A DNA stretch of 64,000 nt from Streptomyces sp. R41 (GCF_041053055.1 NZ_CP163443.1:3844001-3908000); one strand, 5' to 3'; numbered from the stretch's first letter, positions 16,010-25,158 are shown. A program made the numbers and translations. Notes: generated by a model not told the origin, from the letters alone.

Positions 16010-17113
16010 GTGTCCCTGTCCGTCCTATTGGCCGCCGGTTCGACGCCGTCGCCGTCCCCCTCGACGTCGACGGACCCGACGGTCGCCACCCTTCAGGACG
16101 CCCAGGAAAGTGCGACCAACGCCGCGAGCTGGGTCCAGCAGAACTGGTCCACGTGGCTCGCCATCGGCCTGCGGGTCCTGCTGATCCTGGTGATCGCGGC
16201 GGTACTGAGAGTGGCGGTCCGGCGGGCGATCACCAAGTTCATAGAGCGCATGAACCGCACCGCGCAGGCGGTCGACGGCACGGCGCTCGGCGGTCTGCTG
16301 GTGAACGTGGAGCGCCGCCGCCAGCGCTCGCAGGCGATCGGCTCGGTACTCCGCTCGGTGGCGTCGTTCCTGATCATGGGCACGGCCGCGCTGATGATCC
16401 TCGCCACCTTCGAGATCAACCTGGCCCCGCTGCTCGCCTCGGCCGGTGTCGCCGGTGTCGCGATCGGTTTCGGCGCGCGCAACCTGGTCACGGACTTCCT
16501 CTCCGGCGTCTTCATGATCCTCGAGGACCAGTACGGCGTCGGCGACACGATCGACGCGGGCGTCGCCTCCGGCGAGGTCATCGAGGTGGGCCTGCGCGTG
16601 ACCAAGCTGCGCGGCGACAACGGCGAGATCTGGTACGTCCGCAACGGCGAGGTCAAGCGCATCGGCAACCTCTCCCAGGGCTGGGCCACGGCCGGCGTCG
16701 ACGTCACCGTCCGCGCCTCGGAGGACCTGGACCGCGTCCAGTCCGTCCTGAACGAGGTCGCCGAGGGCATGAGCAAGGAAGAACCCTGGAACGAGCGCCT
16801 CTGGGGCCCGATCGAGGTCCTCGGCCTCGACAGCGTCCTGCTCGACTCCATGGTCGTCCGCGTCTCGGCCAAGACGATGCCCGGCAAGGCCCTCTCCGTG
16901 GAGCGCGAGCTGCGCTGGCGCATCAAGCGCGCCTTCGACGCCGCGGACATCCGCATCGTGGGCGGCCCGGTGCCGGAACCGGAGGAGGACCCGGCCCCGG
17001 ACCCGACGGAGACCGTAGCGGCCCCGTCGGCCCACGCGAACCCGACGTCCCCACAGACCACGGCGGCCTCGCCGATCGCCTCGCCGACCGCGCCGTCGAG
17101 CGCCCCCAAGTAG
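16010..17113 (+). CDS. Small-conductance mechanosensitive channel (MscS family)
   Basis: 367 residues from a GTG at 16010 with GGAGG about 10 nt upstream. A signal-like N-terminus and a Ser/Pro/Thr stretch precede the first membrane helix (TWLAIGLRVLLILVIAAVLR, about residues 45-65). A second follows (SVLRSVASFLIMGTAALMIL), then the pore-lining TM3 with the Gly/Ala-rich pattern LLASAGVAGVAIGFGARNLV. The beta domain (GVFMILEDQYGVGDTIDAG) and the C-terminal alpha/beta domain follow, then a Pro/Thr/Ala-rich tail of about 50 residues. It should release osmolytes on hypo-osmotic shock. Ends at a very strong hairpin. Confidence 0.94.
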   Translation: MSLSVLLAAGSTPSPSPSTSTDPTVATLQDAQESATNAASWVQQNWSTWLAIGLRVLLILVIAAVLRVAVRRAITKFIERMNRTAQAVDGTALGGLLVNVERRRQRSQAIGSVLRSVASFLIMGTAALMILATFEINLAPLLASAGVAGVAIGFGARNLVTDFLSGVFMILEDQYGVGDTIDAGVASGEVIEVGLRVTKLRGDNGEIWYVRNGEVKRIGNLSQGWATAGVDVTVRASEDLDRVQSVLNEVAEGMSKEEPWNERLWGPIEVLGLDSVLLDSMVVRVSAKTMPGKALSVERELRWRIKRAFDAADIRIVGGPVPEPEEDPAPDPTETVAAPSAHANPTSPQTTAASPIASPTAPSSAPK

Positions 17114-17117
17114 CACC

Positions 17118-17171
17118 AGGTACGACGGAGGCGGCGCCCGGGACACTCCGGGCGCCGCCTCCGTCGTACCT
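17118..17171. terminator. 24-bp perfect hairpin downstream of MscS gene
   Basis: Perfect inverted repeat, arms 17118-17141 and 17148-17171, 6-nt loop (GACACT). It lies 5 bp after the MscS stop codon and directly borders the 22-bp tandem repeat array. Its symmetry would work for both converging genes. Confidence 0.9.
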
Positions 17172-17172
17172 A

Positions 17173-17326
17173 CGCCTCGCACGCCTTGTACATGCGCCTC
17201 GCACGCCTTGTACATGCGCCTCGCACGCCTTGTACATGCGCCTCGCACGCCTTGTACATGCGCCTCGCACGCCTTGTACATGCGCCTCGCACGCCTTGTA
17301 CATGCGTCTCGCACGCCTTGTACATG
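17173..17326. repeat. 22-bp tandem repeat array, exactly 7 copies
   Basis: Seven head-to-tail copies of a 22-bp unit (first 20 bases CGCCTCGCACGCCTTGTACA, then TG), starting at 17173, 17195, 17217, 17239, 17261, 17283 and 17305. Only the last differs (CGT for CGC at its third base). There are no spacers, so it is not a CRISPR. Each unit holds a TTGTACA near-palindrome, and the 22-bp period is about two helical turns. It sits between the MscS hairpin and the 3' end of the convergent membrane protein gene. Confidence 0.95.
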
Positions 17327-17341
17327 CGCCTCCCGCGGCCG

Positions 17342-17911
17342 TCATCCGCGGGCAGCCCCTAGGGACTCCAGCCCCGCGGCCCGGGCTATCTGGCACACCG
17401 CGGCGAAGGCGGAACCCTTCCCCAGGCCCGCCACTCCCAAGAGGCCTTCCCCGTCGCGGACGTCGAGGCGGACGTCGCCCGAGGTCGCGTCGAAGGCCAT
17501 CGATCCCCACACGGACTGGTCGCCGCGTCCGGGGCGCCAGCGGAAGTGGATCTCCTCGCGGCCCTTCTCGGCGACGAGGAACGCCCGCTCGGACGCCGTA
17601 AGTCGGTCACGGACCCGCTCCTGCCACCCCTCGGAGACGGGCATCGCGCGCAGCACATGCGTCTGCCGCTCGTCCAGGGCTCCGGCGGAGAGTGCCAGGC
17701 CCGAGGCGCGGGCCCGCCTTCCCAGCGCCAGAAACCCGATGGCCGCCGCTACGAGGCTCACGACTCCCCACGCCGGCAGGCCGGAGGCCAGCTGCTTGCC
17801 CAAGCTCGCCCACGTGAAGCCGTCCTGCCACAGGACGATGAGCAACTGCGTGACCGCCAGCGGGAGGAGTCTGCCGACGACGGTGCGCCAGCACGCCAAC
17901 AACAGCCTCAT
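17342..17911 (-). CDS. Hypothetical membrane protein
   Basis: 189 residues. Two hydrophobic helices near the N-terminus (RLLPLAVTQLLIVLWQDGF and GLPAWGVVSLVAAAIGFLAL) are followed by a cytoplasmic-looking domain. Its motifs include RQTHVLRAMPVSEGWQERVR and a beta-rich C-terminal half (EEIHFRWRPGRGDQSVWGSM; FDATSGDVRLDVRDGEGLLG). No family recognised with confidence. The start ATG at 17911 has a GGAAG-like ribosome site. Converges on the MscS gene with the tandem repeat between them. Confidence 0.78.
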   Translation of the reverse strand: MRLLLACWRTVVGRLLPLAVTQLLIVLWQDGFTWASLGKQLASGLPAWGVVSLVAAAIGFLALGRRARASGLALSAGALDERQTHVLRAMPVSEGWQERVRDRLTASERAFLVAEKGREEIHFRWRPGRGDQSVWGSMAFDATSGDVRLDVRDGEGLLGVAGLGKGSAFAAVCQIARAAGLESLGAARG

Positions 17912-18392
17912 GAGCAGTCACTTCCGCAGGGTTCGGCCCGAGTTGGGATGTTCGGGCCAAGGCCCGCCCGGCACCGTACGTCATCAACGAAAAGGGGACC
18001 TGTGAAAGGGGCGGCACAGGCGGGCAACCGTCGCCACACGGTGACCTCGAACCGCGCCGACACCCTTGACGCACGAGAAGGGAGAGGACTCGACCGATTC
18101 ACGGTTGTGATGAAACTGTGCGAACACCGTCGACGTATTCCAGCCACACCGGACAGATGGGCTCGAATGCGCACTGCACCTCCATCGACCTGCACATATG
18201 AGGGATCGTGATCGAGTTGTGACACGTGTCGACTCCAACCGGGAGCCACCGCTCACCCCGGGCCGGAATTAATCCTCTTCACAGGCTTTCCGCGTTCCCG
18301 CCACATCCGTCCACCCCTTATCGTCACCCCCAACAGCGGGCCCTTGTTCTGGAGCGCAACGCCCAGGGGCCCGTTTCGAATGTGGGGAATTC
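17912..18392. other. Intergenic region between divergent genes
   Basis: About 480 bp upstream of both the membrane protein gene (minus) and the secreted protein gene (plus). No convincing coding frame is present. A TTGACG hexamer at 18065-18070 could be a -35 element for the plus-strand gene but has no obvious -10 partner. No RNA gene was recognised. Confidence 0.5.
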
Positions 18393-19226
18393 ATGCGCAA
18401 GTTCGCCATAGGTGCCGCCGTTTCCGGTGCCCTGGCTCTGTCCGCCCTGGCCGTGCCGACCGCGTCGGCCGCCACGCCGGACCTCACCTTCTCCGGCGTG
18501 ACGGTCTACGGCGGGAAGGCGATCATCGTCGGCATCACCAGCGCGGTGAAGGTTCCGGTCACGTACACACTGACCCGCCCGGCCGACCTCGTGATCGACT
18601 ACAGGACGAACGCCGCGGGCATCGCCCTCTACCGGGGCTCGCTCTCCGACATCCTCAACGAGATGGAGCCCACCGACGCTCCCACCTGCACCACCACCGC
18701 CACGACCGACACCACGGTGACCGAGTCCTGCACGGAGACGATCGTCATCGATCCGTACGAGGCCCTGTACGAGGCCGCGGACGCCACCACCTGGAAGGCC
18801 GCCGGCTTCTACGGGCACGTCGCCCAGGACGACGACGGCTCCGACGGCCACATCAGCTTCGAGTACGGCTACGACATGTGGGGCGGCCTCGGTTCCGCCC
18901 AGATCAAGCGCGCCGCCAAGCTCACCGCCAACGCCACCCCGGAACCGGTGACGAAGGGCAAGACCCTCACGGTCACCGGCACCCTGACCCGCGCCAACTG
19001 GTCCACCAGCAAGTACGCCGGGTACACGGGCCGGCCGGTCGCGCTCCAGTTCCGGGCCAAGGGCTCGGACACCTACACCACGGTCAAGACCGTGACGTCG
19101 GGCACCGCCGGGGCCCTCAAGACCACGGTCAAGGCCTCCGCCGACGGCTACTACCGCTACAAGTTCGCCGGGACGGCCTCGACCGGGGCCAAGACGGCCG
19201 CCGGGGACTTCGTCGACGTGAAGTAG
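18393..19226 (+). CDS. Secreted protein with C-terminal Ig-like domain
   Basis: 277 residues with a clear signal peptide (MRKFAIGAAVSGALALSALA, cleavage near PTASAATP). The mature part starts with a beta-rich region (residues 28-170). Its central segment is Thr-rich and contains two cysteines (PTCTTTATTDTTVTESCTET) that probably pair. Residues 180-277 look like a bacterial Ig fold (TPEPVTKGKTLTVTGTLTRA; GRPVALQFRAKGSDTYTTVK; DGYYRYKFAGT), common in secreted Streptomyces proteins. No enzymatic motif; function unknown. Single gene followed by a strong terminator. Weak GGGGAA ribosome site. Confidence 0.85.
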   Translation: MRKFAIGAAVSGALALSALAVPTASAATPDLTFSGVTVYGGKAIIVGITSAVKVPVTYTLTRPADLVIDYRTNAAGIALYRGSLSDILNEMEPTDAPTCTTTATTDTTVTESCTETIVIDPYEALYEAADATTWKAAGFYGHVAQDDDGSDGHISFEYGYDMWGGLGSAQIKRAAKLTANATPEPVTKGKTLTVTGTLTRANWSTSKYAGYTGRPVALQFRAKGSDTYTTVKTVTSGTAGALKTTVKASADGYYRYKFAGTASTGAKTAAGDFVDVK

Positions 19227-19250
19227 TCGCCCGCCACACAGAGCAAGCGC

Positions 19251-19294
19251 ACCGCCCCCGCAGGTAACGAGTCTGTTGCCTCGGGGGCGGTTTC
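19251..19294 (+). terminator. Rho-independent terminator
   Basis: Arms ACCGCCCCCG (19251-19260) and CGGGGGCGGT (19282-19291), extended by AGG/CCT and AAC/GTT pairs, followed by TTTC. Ends the secreted protein gene. Confidence 0.85.
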
Positions 19295-19338
19295 TATTGA
19301 CGCCTCCTTCGCCCCGGGCTTACGTTCCTTCCACCCAA

Positions 19339-19353
19339 TAGGAAACTTTCCTA
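19339..19353. promoter_or_regulatory. CsnR operator palindrome upstream of the csn operon
   Basis: TAGGAAACTTTCCTA is a perfect 15-bp palindrome 74 bp before the csnR start. A related ACTTTCCT half-site occurs at 19372-19379. GGAAA/TTTCC palindromes are what the ROK repressor CsnR is known to bind in Streptomyces chitosanase and csn promoters, so autoregulation of the whole operon is expected. Confidence 0.8.
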
Positions 19354-19426
19354 ACAGTGATCATCGGATGGACTTTCCTCCCAGGTCACTGGGAAGGTGG
19401 GCAGTTGAAAGGCAGGTGTCGACCAC

Positions 19427-20638
19427 ATGGCAGGATCCGCCGGTACGCCGGGCACACCGCGCGTCCTGCGCGCCATGAACGACCGCGCCGCCCTCGATCT
19501 GCTTCTCGCGCACGGACCGCTGTCACGGACCAGGATCGGGAAGCTCACCGGGCTGTCCAAGCCCACCGCCTCGCAGCTCCTCGCCCGTCTGGAGGCGGCA
19601 GGGCTCGTAGTCGCCACCGGCACCAGCGAGGGCCGCCCGGGCCCCAACGCCCAGTTGTACGTGGTCAATCCGGGCGCCGGCTACGCGGCAGGCCTGGACG
19701 TCACCCCCGAACGCATCCTCGCCGCCGTCGCGGACGTCACAGGGCGGACGGTCGGCGAGTACGAGCTGCCCACTCCCGGCCGGCGCCCCGCGCAGCCCGT
19801 CGTACGCCAGGTCACCGACGCCCTCGACGGCGCGGTGAAGGCGGCCGGGCTCGCCAGGGACGACGTCCGGCGCCTCGTCATCGGCACCCCCGGCGCCTTC
19901 GACCCGAACACCGGCCGACTGCGCTACGCCTCACACCTGCCCGGCTGGCACTCCCCCAGCCTCCTCGACGAGCTCGCGGCCGCGCTGCCGATGCCCGTCG
20001 AGTACGAGAACGACGTCAACCTCGTCGCCATCGCGGAGCAGCGGCTCGGCGCCGCCCAGGGCCACGAGGACTTCGTACTCCTGTGGAACGAGGGCGGTCT
20101 CGGCGCCGCGCTCGTCCTCGGCGGACGGCTGCACCGCGGCTGGACCGGCGGCGCCGGCGAGGTCGGCTTCCTGCCGGTGCCGGGCGCGCCCCTGGTACGG
20201 CAGGTCACCAAGGCCAACAGCGGTGGCTACCAGGAGCTGGCCGGTTCGCAGGCCCTTCCCAAGCTGGCCCGCGAGCTCGGCATCAAGGACGTACCGACGG
20301 GCCCGTACGCCGAGGTCGCCGCGGCCCTCGTCGAGCGGGCCGCCGCCATCAACGAGGGCCCGCACCAGCGACTCCTGGAGACGTACGCGACAGGTCTCGC
20401 CACCGGTCTCGCCTCGCTGGTCTCCGTGCTCGACCCCGAGCTCGTCGTGCTCAGCGGCGCGTCGCTCACCGCGGGCGGCGAACCACTGCGCGCCCTGGTC
20501 CAGGCCGAGTTGGAGGAGCTGGCCGCGTCCCGGCCGCGCCTCGTGGTCGGCGACGTACACGAACACCCCGTGCTGCGCGGCGCGTTGGAAAGCGCCCTGG
20601 CAGCCACCCGCGACGAGGTCTTCGACACCTCCCGCTAG
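19427..20638 (+). CDS. csnR: ROK-family transcriptional repressor of glucosamine-oligosaccharide uptake
   Basis: 403 residues. The N-terminal winged helix (about residues 15-80) includes RAALDLLLAHGPLSRTRIGK and LTGLSKPTASQLLARLEAAG. The ROK sugar-binding fold follows, with VIGTPGAFDPNTG and the GGRLHRGWTGGAGEVGFLP segment. The cysteine zinc-site found in most ROK proteins after this segment (CxCGxxGC) is missing here. Synteny with csnEFGHK and the palindrome upstream identify it as CsnR, the repressor of chitosan-derived oligosaccharide uptake. Only 60 bp separate it from csnE, with no terminator, so it is probably the first gene of the operon. Confidence 0.9.
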   Translation: MAGSAGTPGTPRVLRAMNDRAALDLLLAHGPLSRTRIGKLTGLSKPTASQLLARLEAAGLVVATGTSEGRPGPNAQLYVVNPGAGYAAGLDVTPERILAAVADVTGRTVGEYELPTPGRRPAQPVVRQVTDALDGAVKAAGLARDDVRRLVIGTPGAFDPNTGRLRYASHLPGWHSPSLLDELAAALPMPVEYENDVNLVAIAEQRLGAAQGHEDFVLLWNEGGLGAALVLGGRLHRGWTGGAGEVGFLPVPGAPLVRQVTKANSGGYQELAGSQALPKLARELGIKDVPTGPYAEVAAALVERAAAINEGPHQRLLETYATGLATGLASLVSVLDPELVVLSGASLTAGGEPLRALVQAELEELAASRPRLVVGDVHEHPVLRGALESALAATRDEVFDTSR

Positions 20639-20698
20639 TCCGTTCCCCGCACGCTCACCACCTTCACCGCCCCCGCCCTGCCCTAGGGAGACCCCGTC

Positions 20699-22036
20699 AT
20701 GCCCGGAATGTCCCGGAAAGCGGTCACCGCGCTCGCCGCTTCCGCCTCGATAGCCCTCCTCGCCACCGCCTGTACCGGCCAGTCCTCCTCCGGCGCGGAC
20801 GACGACGCGTCCAAGGACCAGACGATCAACTTCTGGCACGCCTGGAGCGCGCCCAGCGAGGTCAAGGCGGTGAAGTCCCTGGTCGCGGGCTTCGAGAAGG
20901 CGCACCCCAACATCCACGTGAACATCGTCGGCAACATGACGGACGACAAGATCAACCAGGCGCTGCGCGCGGGCGGCGACAAGGCCCCCGACGTGGTCTC
21001 CTCCTTCACCACCAACAACGTGGGCAAGTTCTGCTCCTCCGGCGCCTTCGTCGATCTGAACCCCTTCTTCAAGAAGGCGGGCATCGACCCGGAGACGACC
21101 TTCCCGAAGGCGATGAACGAGTACACCCAGTTCGACGGCAACCGCTGCACGGTGCCGCTGCTCGGTGACGCGTACGGGCTCTACTACAACAAGACCGCCT
21201 TCAAGAAGGCCGGAATCACGAGCCCCCCGAAGACCTGGTCGGAATTCGAGAAGGACGCCAAGAAACTCACCATCACCAAGGGCGACTCCTACTCGCAGCT
21301 CGGCTTCATGCCGAACTACCACGGCTGGGAGTCGACCACCGAGCACTACTTCGGTCAGTTCTCGCCGACGTATTTCGACAGCAGCGGCAAGTCGAACATC
21401 GCCAAGGACCCCGCTTTCACGGCCGGTTTCACCCTCCAGAAGAAGCTCGTCGACGAACTCGGCGGTTACAAGAAGCTGGAGACGTACCGCTCCAAGCTCG
21501 GCGACGAATGGGGCCCCAAGCACCCCTTCCACACCGGTCAGGTCGCCATGCAGCTGGATGGTGAGTGGCGGCTCGGCATGGCCGAGGAGGCCAAGCCGGA
21601 CTTCGAGATCGGCGTCGCCCCGCTGCCCGTACCCGACGACCAGGTCGACCAGTACGGCAAGGGCTACATCACCGGCACCATCGCGGGCATCGCCTCCACC
21701 AGCAAGAAGCAGAACGCGGCCTGGGAACTGGTCAAATACATGACCACGGACACGGACGCGGTGGTCGGCTTCGCCAACGACATCCACAATGTCCCGTCGA
21801 CGCTCGCGGCACTGAAGTCGCCGAAGCTGAAGTACGACCCGCGCTTCAAGACGTTCCTGGACATCGCGTCGAACCCGAACTCGACGACGACGCCCGCGTC
21901 CATCAACGGCGGCACCTACCTCGTGACGATCCAGCAGTTCGGATACGACTACGAGAGCGGCAAGGCCAAGGATCTGAAGGCGGGTCTGGAAAGCACCGCC
22001 AAGCAGATCGACACGGACATCGCGCAGGCGAAGTAG
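20699..22036 (+). CDS. csnE: Sugar ABC transporter substrate-binding lipoprotein
   Basis: 445 residues. The signal peptide ends in the lipobox LLATAC (acylated Cys25). The mature protein is a family 1 extracellular solute-binding protein (INFWHAWSAPSEVKAVKSLV; VPLLGDAYGLYYNKTAFKKA; AMQLDGEWRLGMAEEAKPDF). By operon context it binds glucosamine oligosaccharides released from chitosan outside the cell and delivers them to CsnF/CsnG. Ribosome site AGGGAGA precedes the ATG at 20699; a second in-frame ATG lies three codons in. No ATPase is encoded in the operon, so a shared ATPase such as MsiK probably powers uptake. Confidence 0.92.
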   Translation: MPGMSRKAVTALAASASIALLATACTGQSSSGADDDASKDQTINFWHAWSAPSEVKAVKSLVAGFEKAHPNIHVNIVGNMTDDKINQALRAGGDKAPDVVSSFTTNNVGKFCSSGAFVDLNPFFKKAGIDPETTFPKAMNEYTQFDGNRCTVPLLGDAYGLYYNKTAFKKAGITSPPKTWSEFEKDAKKLTITKGDSYSQLGFMPNYHGWESTTEHYFGQFSPTYFDSSGKSNIAKDPAFTAGFTLQKKLVDELGGYKKLETYRSKLGDEWGPKHPFHTGQVAMQLDGEWRLGMAEEAKPDFEIGVAPLPVPDDQVDQYGKGYITGTIAGIASTSKKQNAAWELVKYMTTDTDAVVGFANDIHNVPSTLAALKSPKLKYDPRFKTFLDIASNPNSTTTPASINGGTYLVTIQQFGYDYESGKAKDLKAGLESTAKQIDTDIAQAK

Positions 22037-22042
22037 TACGCG

Positions 22043-22987
22043 ATGAGCGCCACATACACACTGCGCGCGAAGCGCCGGCGGTCGGCACTGAAGACGCTCG
22101 CCTTCATGTCGCCCTGGCTGATCGGCTTCGCGGTCTTCTTCGCGTACCCGCTGATCTCGACCGTCTATTTCTCCTTCATGCACTACGACGGCTTCAAACC
22201 GCCGACGTGGAGCGGGACGAAGAACTGGACGTACGTCTTCGAGAACTACCCGCTGTTCTGGCCCGCTTTGCGCAACACCCTGTGGCTGGTCGTCGTCATG
22301 GTCACGCTGCGGGTCGTCTTCGGGCTCGGCGTCGGACTGCTGATCACGAAGATCAAGACGGGTACGGGCGTCTTCCGCACCCTCTTCTATCTCCCCTACC
22401 TCGCCCCGCCGGTGGCGGCCACGATGGCCTTCGCCTTCCTCCTCAACCCCGGTACGGGACCGGTCAATTCGATCCTGGAGAAGGTCGGCATCCCGGCGCC
22501 CGGCTGGTTCAACGACCCCACCTGGTCGAAGCCGGCCCTGACCCTGCTGGCCCTGTGGGGCATCGGCGACCTGATGGTCATCTTCATGGCCGCGCTGCTC
22601 GACGTACCGAGCGAGCAGTACGAGGCCGCGGAGCTGGACGGCGCCTCGGCGTGGCAGCGGTTCCGGTATGTGACGCTGCCGAACATCTCGCCGATCGTGA
22701 TGTTCGCCGTGGTCACCGGCGTGATCCAGACCATGCAGTACTACACGCAGCCACTGATCGCCGGGAAGGTCGCCTCGGGCGTCATCCAGGGCGCCGGTAC
22801 GCAGTTCGAGCCCGGCTATCCCGACAAGTCGACGCTCACCCTGCCGCAGCTCGTCTACAACCTCGGCTTCCAGCGCTTCGACTACGGCTCCGCCTGTGTG
22901 GTCGCGCTCGTGCTGTTCGCCCTGTCCATGGTGTTCACCGCGTTCCTGATGCGGCGCCGGGGCGGTCTCATCCAGGCAGGTGACTGA
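22043..22987 (+). CDS. csnF: Sugar ABC transporter permease (MalF type)
   Basis: 314 residues with six membrane helices, starting with LAFMSPWLIGFAVFFAYPLI. The EAA loop that contacts the ATPase is EQYEAAELDGASAWQRFRYV followed by TLPNISP. One of two permeases for import of glucosamine oligosaccharides. The gap to csnE is 6 bp and to csnG 5 bp, so these are clearly co-translated. No recognisable strong ribosome site; coupling is likely. Confidence 0.93.
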   Translation: MSATYTLRAKRRRSALKTLAFMSPWLIGFAVFFAYPLISTVYFSFMHYDGFKPPTWSGTKNWTYVFENYPLFWPALRNTLWLVVVMVTLRVVFGLGVGLLITKIKTGTGVFRTLFYLPYLAPPVAATMAFAFLLNPGTGPVNSILEKVGIPAPGWFNDPTWSKPALTLLALWGIGDLMVIFMAALLDVPSEQYEAAELDGASAWQRFRYVTLPNISPIVMFAVVTGVIQTMQYYTQPLIAGKVASGVIQGAGTQFEPGYPDKSTLTLPQLVYNLGFQRFDYGSACVVALVLFALSMVFTAFLMRRRGGLIQAGD

Positions 22988-22992
22988 CACCC

Positions 22993-23886
22993 ATGACTCA
23001 AGTACTCGACAAGCCGGTGGAGTTGCGGGCCCCGGTCTCACCCGCCGAGCGCACCGCACGCCGCAAGGCGCTCCTGGAGTGGGTCGCGATCCACGCGCTG
23101 GGCGTCGCGGCCGCGCTCTTCTTCGTCCTGCCCTTCGTGTTCGTGTTCCTGACCTCGCTGATGAGCGACACCCAGGCGCTCAGCCGCGATCTGATCCCGC
23201 ACACGTGGGAGTGGGGCAACTACAAGAAGGTCTTCGACACCCCGGGCTTCCTGACCTGGTGGAAGAACACCCTGCTGTACGCCGGTGCCGGCACCGTCCT
23301 GACGGTCGTGTCGTCGATCCCGGTGGCCTACGCGCTCGCCAAGTTCCGCTTCCGCGGCCGCAATCTGTCGCTGATGCTGGTCATCTCGATGATGATGCTG
23401 CCGCCGCAGGTGGTCATCATCCCGATGTACCTCTTCTGGGCGAAGCAGCTGGACCTGTCGGGAACACTCTGGCCGCTGATCATCCCGATGGCGTTCGGGG
23501 ACGCCTTCTCCATCTTCCTGCTGCGCCAGTTCCTGATGACCATCCCGAACGAGTACGTGGACGCGGCGAAGGTCGACGGCTGCGGCGACCTCAGGACGCT
23601 CCTGAAGGTCGTGCTCCCGATGGCGAAGCCCGGCATCGCCGCCGTCGCGCTCTTCCAGTTCTTCTACGCCTGGAACGACTACTTCGGGCCCCAGATCTAC
23701 GCCTCGGAGAACCCGGGCGCCTGGACCCTCTCCTACGGCCTGGAGTCGTTCAAGGGCGCGCACCACACCGACTGGAATCTCACCATGGCCGCGACCGTGC
23801 TGGTCATGGCCCCCGTGATCCTCGTGTTCTTCTTCGCCCAGAAGGCGTTCGTCGAGGGCGTCACGCTCACCGGAGTGAAGGGTTAA
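22993..23886 (+). CDS. csnG: Sugar ABC transporter permease (MalG type)
   Basis: 297 residues with six membrane helices (for example VAAALFFVLPFVFVFLTSLM and LMLVISMMMLPPQVVIIPMY). The EAA motif is NEYVDAAKVDGCGDLRTLLK then VVLPMAKPGIA. Partner of CsnF in the csn importer. Ends 6 bp before csnH. Confidence 0.93.
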   Translation: MTQVLDKPVELRAPVSPAERTARRKALLEWVAIHALGVAAALFFVLPFVFVFLTSLMSDTQALSRDLIPHTWEWGNYKKVFDTPGFLTWWKNTLLYAGAGTVLTVVSSIPVAYALAKFRFRGRNLSLMLVISMMMLPPQVVIIPMYLFWAKQLDLSGTLWPLIIPMAFGDAFSIFLLRQFLMTIPNEYVDAAKVDGCGDLRTLLKVVLPMAKPGIAAVALFQFFYAWNDYFGPQIYASENPGAWTLSYGLESFKGAHHTDWNLTMAATVLVMAPVILVFFFAQKAFVEGVTLTGVKG

Positions 23887-23892
23887 CCACGT

Positions 23893-25158
23893 ATGAAACT
23901 CACCGTGGTCGGCGGAGGATCGACCTACACCCCCGAACTCATCGACGGTTTCGCGCGGCTCAGGGACACCCTGCCGATCGAGGAGCTGGTGCTCGTCGAC
24001 CCGGCATCCGAACGTCTGGAGCTGGTGGGCGGCCTCGCCCGACGGATCTTCGCGCGGCAGGGGCACTCCGGCCGGATCGTCACCACCTCCGACCTGGACG
24101 CGGGAGTCGAGGGCGCCGACGCCGTCCTGCTCCAGCTCCGCGTCGGCGGCCAGGCGGCCCGCCAACAGGACGAGACCTGGCCGCTGGAGTGCGGCTGCAT
24201 CGGGCAGGAGACGACGGGCGCGGGCGGCCTGGCGAAGGCGCTGCGTACGGTGCCGGTGGTGCTGGACATCGCGGAGCGCGTACGCCGTACGAACCCGGAC
24301 GCCTGGATCATCGACTTCACCAACCCGGTCGGGATCGTGACGCGCGCGTTGCTCCAAGCGGGCCACAAGACGGTCGGACTGTGCAATGTGGCGATCGGCT
24401 TCCAGCGGAAGTTCGCCGGACTACTGGGCGTCGCATCCGCCGATGTGCACCTCGACCATGTGGGCCTCAACCACCTCACCTGGGAAACAGGTGTGCGCCT
24501 CGGCGGCCCCGAGGGCGAGAACGTCCTCCCGAAACTCCTTGCCGAGCACGGCGACACCATCGCCGACGACCTGCGCCTGCCGCGCAGCATCGTCGACCGC
24601 CTCGGCGTCGTCCCCTCCTACTACCTGCGCTACTACTACGCGCACGACGAGGTCGTACGAGAGCTGCGTACGAAGCCGTCCCGGGCCGCCGAAGTAGCGG
24701 AAATGGAACGGCAGTTGCTGTCGCTGTACGCCGACCCTGCGCTGGACGAGAAGCCGGAGCTGCTGGCCAAGCGGGGCGGCGCGTACTACTCGGAGGCGGC
24801 GGTGGACCTCGCGGCGTCGCTGCTGGGAGGAGGCGGAAGCCCGTACCAGGTGGTGAACACCTACAACAGGGGGACCTTGCCCTTCCTGCCGGACGACGCC
24901 GTGATCGAGGTGCAGGCCGCGATCGGTTCCAAGGGGCCGACGCCGCTGTCGGTGCCGGCCGTGGACCCGCTCTACGCGGGCCTGATGGCCAACGTGACGG
25001 CGTACGAGGACCTGGCCCTGGAGGCCGCCCTGCGCGGCGGCCGGGACCGGGTCTTCCGGGCCCTCCTCTCCCACCCCCTGGTCGGCCAGTACGCGTACGC
25101 CGACGCCCTCACCGACCAGCTGATCGCGCACAACCGGGAGCACCTCGCGTGGGCATGA
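23893..25158 (+). CDS. csnH: Family 4 glycoside hydrolase (NAD- and metal-dependent)
   Basis: 421 residues. GH4 enzymes cleave glycosides by an NAD-assisted oxidation/elimination route in the cytoplasm. The N-terminal Rossmann motif KLTVVGGGSTYTPELI begins at residue 2. The metal ligands are Cys164 in GLCNVAIG and His194 in LNHLTWETG; the catalytic loop NPVGIVTRALL is also present. In the csn context it should act on imported glucosamine oligosaccharides, though a 6-phospho-sugar substrate, common in GH4, cannot be excluded. Its stop overlaps the csnK start (ATGA). Confidence 0.92.
   Translation: MKLTVVGGGSTYTPELIDGFARLRDTLPIEELVLVDPASERLELVGGLARRIFARQGHSGRIVTTSDLDAGVEGADAVLLQLRVGGQAARQQDETWPLECGCIGQETTGAGGLAKALRTVPVVLDIAERVRRTNPDAWIIDFTNPVGIVTRALLQAGHKTVGLCNVAIGFQRKFAGLLGVASADVHLDHVGLNHLTWETGVRLGGPEGENVLPKLLAEHGDTIADDLRLPRSIVDRLGVVPSYYLRYYYAHDEVVRELRTKPSRAAEVAEMERQLLSLYADPALDEKPELLAKRGGAYYSEAAVDLAASLLGGGGSPYQVVNTYNRGTLPFLPDDAVIEVQAAIGSKGPTPLSVPAVDPLYAGLMANVTAYEDLALEAALRGGRDRVFRALLSHPLVGQYAYADALTDQLIAHNREHLAWA

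Noticed and set aside
16025..17314. Minus-strand frame reading through the 22-bp repeats (MYKACEAHVQG type repeats)
   Set aside because: It is antisense to the MscS gene and is created by the open frames of the repeat unit; no ribosome site or family.
17173..17326. Possible CRISPR array
   Set aside because: The 22-bp units are head to tail without spacers, and no cas genes are nearby.
19931..23059. Minus-strand frame of over 1000 codons opposite csnR-csnG
   Set aside because: Shadow frame; the plus-strand proteins have clear families and motifs.
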